Below, piece by piece: positions 1 through 6,043 of a DNA stretch of 7,328 bases. The translations under genes were made by a program, and so were the position numbers. The DNA comes from Sphingomonadales bacterium (GTDB taxonomy: Bacteria; Pseudomonadota; Alphaproteobacteria; Sphingomonadales; Sphingomonadaceae): the NCBI GenBank assembly GCA_004292705.1, contig RDXA01000114.1, positions 1 to 7,328 on the forward strand, in the 5' to 3' direction. Each line of letters opens with the position of its first letter. The stretch's first letter is position 1. The notes beneath the pieces are model-generated. The model was not told the origin of the DNA. It ran no database searches and saw only the letters and a list, made by a program, of their open reading frames with translations.

Positions 1-1957
1 TGACGAAGGCCTGCAGCGCATGGACGCGGGCGAGCAGGCGGACGAGATCGTCTTCCTTGGCTTTGTCTCCATCGATAATCGAAGCGGCTCGAACGATGTC
101 GGGCCGAATTCCGTCGTCGCGACAGATCACCTCGAGCCGGTCAAAAAGGAAATCTCGTAGTTCGGCCCCAATTTCAATTACAGGGATCAGCAACTCGGGG
201 TCTGGCCTGCCAATTTGCGGCATGTTTGTAACGACCGAAACTACCGCTTGCATCAGAGGCTTGCCAGTTTCGCGGCTGACAAGTGGGAGGATAGCCGTCA
301 GGAACTCCTCTAGCGGCTGGACAGCGGCAGATTGCTTTTGACGATAAAGCTCGCCCGTAAGCGCTCGAACAGCGACTAAGAAAATCGACCACCTAAGATC
401 GCATGTTCGAGTGATGCGGATGACGCCAAGCGCGGCACGCCGCAAAGCAAAGGGATCTTTGGAACCAGTGGGCTTTTCTCCGATCCTGAAGAACGCGAAC
501 AGCGTATCCAGCTTATCCGCCAACGAAACCGCCACCGTCACCGGGGCGGTCGGCACCTCATCCCCCTGCCCGACCGGCTTGTAGTGATCGCGGATTGCCT
601 CGGCGACCTCGACCGGCAGGCCTTCCTTCGCGGCGTAATAACCGCCCATAAGCCCCTGCAATTCGGGGAACTCGCCGACCATTTCGGTGACAAGATCGGC
701 CTTGCACAGCCGCGCGGCCTGTTCGGCGAGGTCGGCCAAGTTCCCCTCCCGCTTGCGGGAGGGGTTAGGGGTGGGCGCGTCAGGGTGGGTGCTCGCAGGC
801 CCACCCCCGGCCCCTCCCGCAAGCGGGAGGGGGGTATCAGTGACAATCCCCTCCTCGCACAGCCAGCGCGCCAGCTTCGCCACACGCTCGACCTTGTCGG
901 CGACGGTGCCGAGTTTCTCGTGGAAGGTGATGCGCGCCAGCTTTTCGGCATGAACCGCCAGCGGGGTCTTCTGGTCCTGCTCCCAGAAGAACCGCGCATC
1001 GGACAGCCGCGCCGCAAGCACCTTGCGGTTGCCATCAACCACCACTGCGGGGTCAATCGCGTCGATATTGGCAGTACAGATGAATGCGTTTGCGAGCTTG
1101 CCGCCCGCGTCCTCGCACACGAAATACTTCTGGTTCACCCGGGCGGTCAGCTGGATCACCTCGGGCGGTACGTCGAGGAAGGCCTCGTCAAATCGCCCGA
1201 GCAGCGGCACGGGCCATTCCGTGAGCCCGGCGTTCTCGATGACGAGCCCCTCGTCCTCGACAACCTTGAGGCCCGCATCCGCCGCAGCCTTGGCCGCGCC
1301 CTCGCGGATGCGCTGGCAGCGTTCGGAGAAATGGACGACCACATGGGCCGCGCGCAGGGTTTCGATATAGGCCCCGGCATCGGCGATTTCGACCGGGCCG
1401 GAGTGATGGAACCGGTGTCCCATCGTCGTGCGCCCGCTGGCGATCCCGTCAATCTCGCAAGGCACCACCGCGCCATCCAGCAAGGCGATGATCCCCGAAA
1501 GCGGGCGCACCCAGCGCAGGCTTTCGGTCGTGATCGAGCTTGCGCCCCAGCGCATCGACTTGGGCCAGGGGAAGGCGCGGATGATCGCCGGGATGGTTTC
1601 GGCCAGCACCTCGGCGGTGTCGCGTCCCGGCTTCTCGACCACCGCGAAATAGACGCCGTCGCGCTGGATCAGCTGGTCTTCGCTGAGGCCAACCTTGCGC
1701 AGGAACCCCTCCAGCGCCTGCGGCGGCGCGCCGACCTTGGGCCCCTTGGTTTCCTCGCTCACCGCCATGGTGGCGAGAGGCAGGTCCTTGGCGATCAGCG
1801 CGAGGCGGCGCGGCGTGGCGAAGGTTTCAATCGAACCCGCCGTCAATCCGGCCTTGTCCAGCGCCTCGGCAAACAGCCGCGCCAGGTCTTCCTTGGCCTT
1901 GGGCTGCATCCGGGCGGGGATTTCCTCGCAGCGCAGTTCGAGCAGGAAGTCAGCCAT
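1..1957 (-). CDS. glyS: Glycine--tRNA ligase beta subunit, 3' end missing at the window edge
   Basis: Beta subunit of the cytoplasmic alpha2beta2 glycyl-tRNA synthetase, needed with GlyQ to charge tRNA-Gly. The frame is open for 652 codons from the ATG at 1957-1955 and leaves the window without a stop. Seen in order: N-terminus MADFLLELRCEEIPAR, ATPRRLAL near residue 50, a KSMRWG motif near 135, NQKYF near 275, DARFFWEQD near 325, DKVERVAKLARW near 355, KADLVTEMVGEFPELQG near 420, and DPFALRRAALG near 505. These match the GlyS family, which runs about 690-750 residues, so the C-terminal anticodon-binding part is mostly outside. The start overlaps the glyQ stop (TGATG), with GGAG nine bases upstream, which suggests translational coupling. 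Two oddities: residues 376-405 are encoded by an in-frame palindromic repeat, and residues about 493-613 have lower GC and appear longer than in E. coli GlyS. Confidence 0.96.
   Translation of the reverse strand, partial: MADFLLELRCEEIPARMQPKAKEDLARLFAEALDKAGLTAGSIETFATPRRLALIAKDLPLATMAVSEETKGPKVGAPPQALEGFLRKVGLSEDQLIQRDGVYFAVVEKPGRDTAEVLAETIPAIIRAFPWPKSMRWGASSITTESLRWVRPLSGIIALLDGAVVPCEIDGIASGRTTMGHRFHHSGPVEIADAGAYIETLRAAHVVVHFSERCQRIREGAAKAAADAGLKVVEDEGLVIENAGLTEWPVPLLGRFDEAFLDVPPEVIQLTARVNQKYFVCEDAGGKLANAFICTANIDAIDPAVVVDGNRKVLAARLSDARFFWEQDQKTPLAVHAEKLARITFHEKLGTVADKVERVAKLARWLCEEGIVTDTPLPLAGGAGGGPASTHPDAPTPNPSRKREGNLADLAEQAARLCKADLVTEMVGEFPELQGLMGGYYAAKEGLPVEVAEAIRDHYKPVGQGDEVPTAPVTVAVSLADKLDTLFAFFRIGEKPTGSKDPFALRRAALGVIRITRTCDLRWSIFLVAVRALTGELYRQKQSAAVQPLEEFLTAILPLVSRETGKPLMQAVVSVVTNMPQIGRPDPELLIPVIEIGAELRDFLFDRLEVICRDDGIRPDIVRAASIIDGDKAKEDDLVRLLARVHALQAFV
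743..832. repeat. 90-bp nested palindromic repeat inserted in frame in glyS
   Basis: Each end is a perfect hairpin: CCCCTCCCGC-TT-GCGGGAGGGG at 743-764 and CCCCTCCCGC-AA-GCGGGAGGGG at 811-832. The two ends are also inverted copies of each other: 743-776 and the complement of 799-832 agree at 31 of 34 positions, around a 22-nt centre. In the glyS frame the element supplies exactly 30 codons, P376 to G405, beginning PLPLAGGAGGG and ending NPSRKREG. Normal GlyS sequence resumes on both sides (GIVTDT before, NLADLAEQAARLCKADL after). The composition (Gly/Pro/Ala rich, then basic) is unlike the rest of the protein. It resembles, in principle, the Rickettsia palindromic elements that insert in frame in genes. 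Its family here is not identified, and precise insertion boundaries cannot be fixed from one copy. Confidence 0.9.
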
Positions 1958-2886
1958 CAGACGAGACTCCACCCGGGATATTTCGCTTCCCATTCCGGCG
2001 TCATCTTCTGCGCATAGGCCTCGCACGAAGACCGCGCCAGGTCGCGCACGCGGCCCATGTAGCTGGCGCGCTCCTGCACGCTGACCACGCCGCGCGCCTG
2101 AAGCAGGTTGAAGACGTGGCTCGCCTCTACCGCCTGTTCATAGGCGGCGATGGGCACACCCGCAGACAGCGCATTGCGGCACTCGGCCTCGGCCTTGGCG
2201 AAGAGATCGAACAGCGCGTCGGTGTCCGCGACCTCGAAGTTCCACTTGGACATCTGGCGCTCGTTTTCGAGGAACACTTCGCCATACGAAACGCCCGCCG
2301 CGTTGAACGCGAGGTCATAGACGTTGTCGACGCCCTGGATATACATCGCCAGACGTTCCAGCCCGTAGGTCAGCTCGCCCGCCACGGGCTTGCAGTCGAA
2401 CCCGCCCATCTGCTGGAAATAGGTGAACTGGGTGACTTCCATCCCGTCGCACCACACTTCCCATCCCAGCCCCCAGGCGCCCAATGTCGGGCTTTCCCAG
2501 TCGTCCTCGACAAAGCGGATATCATGCGCGAGCGGATCGATGCCGATTGCCGACAGGCTCTGGAGGTAGAGCTCCTGAATGTCGGGCGGCGAAGGCTTCA
2601 GGATCACCTGATACTGGTAGTAATGCTGGAGCCGGTTGGGATTCTCGCCATAGCGTCCGTCGGTCGGGCGGCGGCAGGGTTGCACGAAGGCCGCATTCCA
2701 CGGCTCCGGCCCAAGCGCGCGCAATGTGGTCGCCGTGTGGAACGTCCCTGCACCCATCCGCATGTCATAGGGCTGGAGGATGACGCAACCTTGCGCGCTC
2801 CAGAAATCATGCAGCGTCAGGATCATGTCCTGAAACGAGCGCGCAGGATTGCGCGTTGGCGGAACAAATGTGGAAGCGGCATTCAT
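1957..2886 (-). CDS. glyQ: Glycine--tRNA ligase alpha subunit
   Basis: Catalytic alpha subunit of the heterotetrameric bacterial glycyl-tRNA synthetase; it activates glycine with ATP and, with GlyS, charges tRNA-Gly in the cytoplasm. The 309-residue product has near-invariant family blocks: GAGTFHTATTLRALGPEPW near residue 46, RRPTDGRYGENPNRLQHYYQ near 72, DIRFVEDDWESPTLGAWGLG near 121, EVTQFTYFQQMGG near 149, and TYGLERLAMYIQGVDNVYD near 172. Length agrees with the family (about 300). The ATG at 2886 places about 20 residues before MILTLHDFW, close to the E. coli GlyQ N-terminus, but no strong Shine-Dalgarno sequence precedes it. The stop overlaps the glyS ATG, as in a coupled glyQS operon. 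The gene is divergent from the small membrane-protein/regulator cluster and shares its upstream region. Confidence 0.98.
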   Translation of the reverse strand: MNAASTFVPPTRNPARSFQDMILTLHDFWSAQGCVILQPYDMRMGAGTFHTATTLRALGPEPWNAAFVQPCRRPTDGRYGENPNRLQHYYQYQVILKPSPPDIQELYLQSLSAIGIDPLAHDIRFVEDDWESPTLGAWGLGWEVWCDGMEVTQFTYFQQMGGFDCKPVAGELTYGLERLAMYIQGVDNVYDLAFNAAGVSYGEVFLENERQMSKWNFEVADTDALFDLFAKAEAECRNALSAGVPIAAYEQAVEASHVFNLLQARGVVSVQERASYMGRVRDLARSSCEAYAQKMTPEWEAKYPGWSLV

Positions 2887-2974
2887 GGCGGCTCGCCATG
2901 GCCGAACACCCCGAAAGCGTCAATGCCGGAGCCCGGAACATCATGTTACGATCGGCGCGAAGGTCAGACGTTGA

Positions 2975-3048
2975 AGACATAAAGTCAGGTCTGCTTGACA
3001 TGGTCAGCGAATCACGACATATAGTCATGCATACCTGACATATGGTCA
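2975..3048. promoter_or_regulatory. Array of four operator-like inverted repeats, two-turn spacing
   Basis: Four copies of an inverted repeat with consensus TGACATATRGTCA are seen: 2975-2987 (AGACATAAAGTCA), 2996-3006 (TGACATGGTCA, two bases shorter), 3015-3027 (CGACATATAGTCA) and 3036-3048 (TGACATATGGTCA). GTC half-sites start at 2984, 3003, 3024 and 3045, and GAC half-sites at 2976, 2997, 3016 and 3037. The intervals are 21, 19 and 21, so the sites lie on one face of the helix. Degenerate half-sites extend the array: GGTCA at 2962-2966 and ACCTGA at 3054-3059. The second and third sites overlap a putative -35 and -10. The likeliest binder is the small XRE regulator encoded just downstream, acting as an autoregulator. 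That is inference; the array also sits upstream of divergent glyQ. Confidence 0.75.
2995..3025 (+). promoter_or_regulatory. Putative sigma70 promoter of the small-peptide/XRE/membrane-protein cluster
   Basis: A perfect -35 hexamer TTGACA (2995-3000) is followed after 17 bp by CATATA (3018-3023), or after 19 bp by TATAGT (3020-3025). Transcription would begin near 3030, about 40 bases before the first ATG at 3073. Both elements lie inside operator-like repeats, an arrangement suited to repression by occlusion. The -10 assignment is ambiguous between the two registers. Confidence 0.55.
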
Positions 3049-3072
3049 CGGTTACCTGATGGAGATCTTTCC

Positions 3073-3192
3073 ATGAAGACCCTCACTGAAACTATCAGCG
3101 TCCGGCGTTGGCACGCCTTAATTCTGCTCGGTCTCAGCGGCTATGCGATCGGGAGCATGATCGCCAAAATCGTCAACGCCCTCGGGTTCTGA
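3073..3192 (+). CDS. 39-residue single-TM small membrane peptide, unknown function
   Basis: Not a family I recognise. The ATG at 3073 is preceded by GGAGA (3061-3065) at ideal spacing, and the frame ends in TGA at 3190-3192. The product begins MKTLTETISVRRWHALILL, with a short hydrophilic N-terminus containing an Arg pair followed by one hydrophobic stretch (about residues 14-37) ending NALGF. By the positive-inside rule the N-terminus would be cytoplasmic. It is the first gene after the operator array and promoter, and the regulator GTG follows after only five bases. The upstream gene in a coupled unit would therefore be this peptide, and its translation may deliver ribosomes to the regulator start, which lacks a good Shine-Dalgarno. 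It could be a functional small membrane protein or mainly a translated leader. Support comes from the ribosome-binding site and spacing, not from homology. Confidence 0.6.
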   Translation: MKTLTETISVRRWHALILLGLSGYAIGSMIAKIVNALGF

Positions 3193-3197
3193 TCACG

Positions 3198-3392
3198 GTG
3201 AAGAACCGCCTCAAAGTGCTGCGCGCCGAACGCGACTGGAGCCAGGCGGAACTCGCTGGCCGGCTCGACGTGTCGCGCCAGGCGGTCAACGCGATCGAGA
3301 CCGGCAAGCACGACCCTTCCCTCCCTCTGGCTTTCCGGATTGCCCGCCTGTTCGACATGCGGATCGAGGAGATTTTCCATGACGAACATTGA
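3198..3392 (+). CDS. Small XRE/Cro-family HTH transcriptional regulator (COG1476-like)
   Basis: Predicted 64-residue DNA-binding protein consisting of almost nothing but one Cro/C1-type helix-turn-helix domain. The product begins MKNRLKVLRAERDWSQ. The recognition unit spans about residues 15-41 (SQAELAGRLDVSRQAVNAIE, then TGKHDPSLP), followed by LAFRIARLFDMRIEEIF. This pattern is typical of the compact regulators often paired with membrane proteins in bacteria and archaea. The GTG at 3198 is chosen because family members begin at this MKNR sequence. The same frame is open further upstream, but that part overlaps the small peptide gene and has no family character. Its own Shine-Dalgarno is poor, so it is probably translated by coupling to the upstream peptide. 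It ends inside the next gene (14-nt overlap). It is the natural candidate to bind the operator array upstream. Confidence 0.9.
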   Translation: MKNRLKVLRAERDWSQAELAGRLDVSRQAVNAIETGKHDPSLPLAFRIARLFDMRIEEIFHDEH

Positions 3393-4074
3393 TCCCACCC
3401 GCAGCGACGCGGACGACTCCCAGGGCTTGCCGATGCTTGGTCGCATCGTGCTGGTCTTCGGTGCCGGCGTCGGGCTGCTGTTCCTCGGCGGTATCGCCAT
3501 CGGCTACATCAGCGTGATGATCGAGCGGGATGATCCCCAGTTCCGCGATTTCGCCATTATCACCGCGATCGTGGCGGCCATTGGCGGCATCGGTTATGCC
3601 GCTCTGCGGTTGTGGCGGCGGATGACCCCGACCAAACAACCACCCAACGGCCCGGGCGAGGCTCGCACCCGCCAGCGTCAGCGCCGCCAGATGCTGTATT
3701 TCGGTGTTGCGGTAATGATCGGCGGGATCATCGGGGTTATCACGGGCGTCTTCGATCGCGGTGACGGCAGTCTGCTCAGCAACGACTGGGACAAGCTTTC
3801 GCTCGATCCGCCAGTGGCGATCCTGCTCGCGGTACTGGTGCTGATCGGCTTTGCAATCCTGCCGATCTACGGCTTCCGCACGATCGACGAGATGAAGCGC
3901 GAACACAACCTCATCGGCTTTGCCGGCGGCTGTACTGCGGTCATGGCGGGCTTCCCGATGTGGGCGGTGCTGCACGCCGGCGGGATGGGCTCGGCTCCAC
4001 ATCCTTTCGGTGTGTGGCTGCTCGGCTTTGCCGGTATGATGCTCAGCTATCTCTACGCTTGGTGGCAGGCATAA
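3379..4074 (+). CDS. Six-TM integral membrane protein, unknown function
   Basis: Predicted inner-membrane protein of 231 residues; no family is confidently recognised. The ATG at 3379 is preferred over upstream in-frame starts because GAGGAGA (3366-3372) lies six bases before it and the N-terminus (MTNIDPTRSDADDSQG) is then a normal hydrophilic tail. Six hydrophobic segments are visible at about residues 19-47, 57-78, 105-125, 145-165, 177-200 and 208-229. The basic loop at 79-104 (RTRQRQRRQ) and the loop near 166-176 (RTIDEMKREHN) would be cytoplasmic, placing both termini inside. No catalytic or transporter motif is evident. The gene overlaps the XRE regulator by 14 nt, so the two are almost certainly co-transcribed and translationally coupled. 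The membrane protein may sense a signal or sequester the regulator, or simply be its regulated target. Confidence 0.85.
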   Translation: MTNIDPTRSDADDSQGLPMLGRIVLVFGAGVGLLFLGGIAIGYISVMIERDDPQFRDFAIITAIVAAIGGIGYAALRLWRRMTPTKQPPNGPGEARTRQRQRRQMLYFGVAVMIGGIIGVITGVFDRGDGSLLSNDWDKLSLDPPVAILLAVLVLIGFAILPIYGFRTIDEMKREHNLIGFAGGCTAVMAGFPMWAVLHAGGMGSAPHPFGVWLLGFAGMMLSYLYAWWQA

Positions 4075-4144
4075 CCGACCCGCGCCATTGCCTTTCTTCC
4101 CAACATCTTGTTTGTCAACATCTACCCCCCTGAAAGGAACTGCC

Positions 4145-5065
4145 ATGAAACGTCCCTCTTTGTTTGCCCTGACTGCCGCCCCGTTGGCGCTTTTCGCGGC
4201 TTCGCCTGCATTTGCAGACACCCATGCCGCCAGCGAGGCTGCCGCTGGCCCCGCCACCGCGACGGGCACGGGCCCTGCCTTGTGGAAGGTCGCCGACGAG
4301 GACACCACCATCTATCTGTTCGGCACGGTCCACGTGCTGCCGAAGGGGCTGGAGTGGTATGATACGACTATCGCCACCGCGCTCGAAGGCTCGGAGATGA
4401 TCGTTACCGAAATCCCGATGGATTCCGCGAGCGAGGCGCAGCTCGCGCAGTTGACCCAGACCAAGGGCCTGCTTCCCGCTGGCACCACCTTGCGGTCGCT
4501 GCTGAGTGCCGAGCAAATTACCGCCTATACCGCCGCGATGGCCAAGATCGGCGCTCCTGCGGAGGCCTTCGATCCGTTGAAGCCCTGGCTGGCCGGACTT
4601 ACCCTTTCGATCCTGCCCTTGATGCAACAAGGCTATGATCCCAACAGCGGCGTGGAGAAGATCTTGCTCGCCAAGGCCGCGGGCAAGGCCACCGGCGCAC
4701 TCGAGACTGCCGAGTTCCAGCTCGGGATCTTCGACGGCATGACCCAGGAGGCGCAGATTGCCTTCATGATGGAAGCTGCCACCGGGATCGACGAGATCAA
4801 GCCGATGCTCGACCGGATGGTCGCCGAATGGGCGGAAGGCGATGCGGTGCAGCTTGCCGAAGTCATGAACGAAGGCATGAGCGATCCGGCGGTGGCCGAG
4901 GCGCTGTTGTATAGCCGCAATGCCAACTGGGCCGAGTGGATCGACACCCGGCTCGATACGCCGGGCACGGTGTTTGTCGCGGTTGGCGCGGGGCACCTTG
5001 CCGGAGCCAAGAGCGTGCAGGATTACCTCGCGCTCAAGGGCATCACGGTGTCACGGGTGAAGTAA
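4145..5065 (+). CDS. TraB/GumN-family protein with Sec signal peptide (first of a tandem pair)
   Basis: Predicted exported member of the TraB/GumN family (Pfam TraB, COG3735; relatives of the Tiki metalloprotease superfamily), 306 residues. The start is ATG 4145 with AAGGAA five bases upstream; a longer in-frame version from 4088 would spoil the signal peptide. Residues 1-24 form a signal peptide with probable cleavage at AFA-D, followed by an Ala/Thr/Gly-rich linker to about residue 43. Family features: YLFGTVHVLP with GTVH at 60-63, a glutamate at 89 (TEIP), GYD at 163-165, ALETAEFQLGIFDGM near 185, RNANW at 258-262 and the second GxxH block GAGHLAG at 281-287. The two GxxH motifs and the intervening acids are the proposed metal and catalytic positions of the superfamily. 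The substrate is unknown. A paralogue follows after a 33-base gap. Confidence 0.92.
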   Translation: MKRPSLFALTAAPLALFAASPAFADTHAASEAAAGPATATGTGPALWKVADEDTTIYLFGTVHVLPKGLEWYDTTIATALEGSEMIVTEIPMDSASEAQLAQLTQTKGLLPAGTTLRSLLSAEQITAYTAAMAKIGAPAEAFDPLKPWLAGLTLSILPLMQQGYDPNSGVEKILLAKAAGKATGALETAEFQLGIFDGMTQEAQIAFMMEAATGIDEIKPMLDRMVAEWAEGDAVQLAEVMNEGMSDPAVAEALLYSRNANWAEWIDTRLDTPGTVFVAVGAGHLAGAKSVQDYLALKGITVSRVK

Positions 5066-5098
5066 GCGGACCGTGTTGTGTTGCTCAATGGCAGGACG

Positions 5099-6010
5099 AT
5101 GAGGTTGAGACGGCGGGCATCGGGCCCGGTTGCGGCAATCCTCGCCTGCCTCCTCCTACTGATCCCCGCCGGATGCAGCGATGCACCCGGTGGGGACGCA
5201 GCTGAGACCGCCCCGGCCAGTCCGCTGCTTTACGAAATCGCCTCAGCCGATGGCGCGGTGGAGGGCTGGATGCTTGGCACCATCCATGCCCTCCCCTCCG
5301 GCACCCGGTGGCGCACTGCGGCCATCGACAGGGTGATTGACGAGGCTGATCTGCTGGTGGTCGAAATTGCCGGGCTCAGGGATCGTTCAAACCTTGCCAG
5401 CACTTTTGCCGAACTTGCCGCAAGCCCCGGCCTCCCCCCTTTATCCGAGCGCCTTCCCGCGGAACTGCGCCCGCAGCTTGCCAGCCTGATGGAGCGCGGC
5501 GGCCTTTCCCCTGAAGCCTTCGCCAACCGCGAAACATGGGCGGCGGCCATCACCCTTGCACAGATCGATGCGACCGGCGATCCCGCCAGCGGAGCGGATC
5601 GTGCGGTGATCGAAGAATTTGCCGGAAGACCCATCGTGGAGTTCGAAGGCGCCTACACCCAGCTGTCGATCTTCGACCGCCTGCCCGAAGGCCAGCAACG
5701 CGGCATGCTCGCAGCCATCGTGCGCGAGAGCGAAAAAACCGGCAGGGATCCCGCCCGGCTCCGAGGCGCCTGGCTGGCGGGCGATGCGGCAACCATCGAA
5801 CAATCGACCCGCGAGGGCTTTCTCGCCGATCCCGCCTTGCGCGAGGCGCTGCTGACGGGACGCAACCGGAACTGGATTGCCGCACTTGTGCCGATGCTGG
5901 CCAAGCCCGCCCGTCCGCTCGTCGCGGTCGGCACCGCGCATCTGGTCGGCCCCGAAGGGATCGCCGCCTTGCTCGAAGCGAACGGCTACCGCATCCGGCG
6001 ATTGTCCTAA
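5099..6010 (+). CDS. TraB/GumN-family probable lipoprotein (second of a tandem pair)
   Basis: Second TraB/GumN-family protein, 303 residues from ATG 5099. It starts MRLRRRASGP, then a hydrophobic stretch ending LLLLIPAGC. Cys26 fits a lipobox, although Pro at -3 is not ideal, and a Ser/Asp/Gly/Ala linker follows. Family motifs line up with the upstream paralogue: GTIH at residues 60-63, Glu89, EGAYTQLSIFDRLPE near 183, RNRNW at 255-259, and VGTAHLVGPEG with GTAH at 278-281. Both GxxH motifs are kept, so activity is plausible. The start is uncertain: GTG 5078 would add seven residues, and TTG 5105 sits at better spacing from AGGA (5093-5096); ATG 5099 gives a clean n-region. Predicted location is lipid-anchored in the envelope. 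Sequence divergence from the first copy suggests an old duplication rather than a recent one. Confidence 0.88.
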   Translation: MRLRRRASGPVAAILACLLLLIPAGCSDAPGGDAAETAPASPLLYEIASADGAVEGWMLGTIHALPSGTRWRTAAIDRVIDEADLLVVEIAGLRDRSNLASTFAELAASPGLPPLSERLPAELRPQLASLMERGGLSPEAFANRETWAAAITLAQIDATGDPASGADRAVIEEFAGRPIVEFEGAYTQLSIFDRLPEGQQRGMLAAIVRESEKTGRDPARLRGAWLAGDAATIEQSTREGFLADPALREALLTGRNRNWIAALVPMLAKPARPLVAVGTAHLVGPEGIAALLEANGYRIRRLS

Positions 6011-6015
6011 ACAGG

Positions 6016-6042
6016 TTGCCAATCAGGCTTGCTGCCTATAAG
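6016..6042 (+). promoter_or_regulatory. Putative promoter of rplY
   Basis: TTGCCA (6016-6021) is followed by CTATAA/TATAAG (6036-6042) with a 14-15 bp spacer, shorter than the ideal 17. The sequence lies just after the TraB/GumN stop and about 85 bases before the rplY ATG. The TATAAGGG form is common in alphaproteobacterial promoters, so the -10 is more convincing than the -35. Confidence 0.45.
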
Positions 6043-6043
6043 G

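Noticed and set aside
743..832. Reading the palindromic element as a transcription terminator or as a gene-breaking insertion.
   Set aside because: It lies deep inside glyS, has no T-rich tail on either strand, and the glyS frame is intact on both sides.
584..2017. 477-codon open frame on the plus strand antisense to glyS.
   Set aside because: It is a GC-driven mirror of glyS, whose own frame encodes recognisable GlyS motifs over the whole length. The antisense translation shows no family motif and no ribosome-binding site.
2116..2982. 288-codon plus-strand frame antisense to glyQ.
   Set aside because: glyQ is unmistakable on the other strand. This frame has the Arg/His-rich composition expected of an antisense shadow.
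2856..3038. 60-codon plus-strand frame crossing the glyQ start and the operator array.
   Set aside because: It overlaps the glyQ 5' end and the regulatory repeats, has no convincing Shine-Dalgarno, and its translation shows no domain.
2975..3048. Reading the repeat array as CRISPR or as replication iterons.
   Set aside because: Repeats are 11-13 bp, imperfect and palindromic, with 7-9 bp between them. There are no spacers of CRISPR length and no cas, rep or AT-rich origin features nearby. The position over a promoter fits operators.
4101..4123. Direct repeat CAACATCT (4101-4108 and 4116-4123) before the first TraB/GumN gene.
   Set aside because: Eight-base direct repeats are easily found by chance, there is no symmetry, and they do not match the upstream operator motif. 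The 70-base gap otherwise shows only the Shine-Dalgarno and no clear terminator or promoter.
3286..4311. 341-codon minus-strand frame opposite the membrane protein and the regulator.
   Set aside because: It is antisense to well-supported coupled genes with good ribosome-binding sites; its translation is low-complexity, without motifs.
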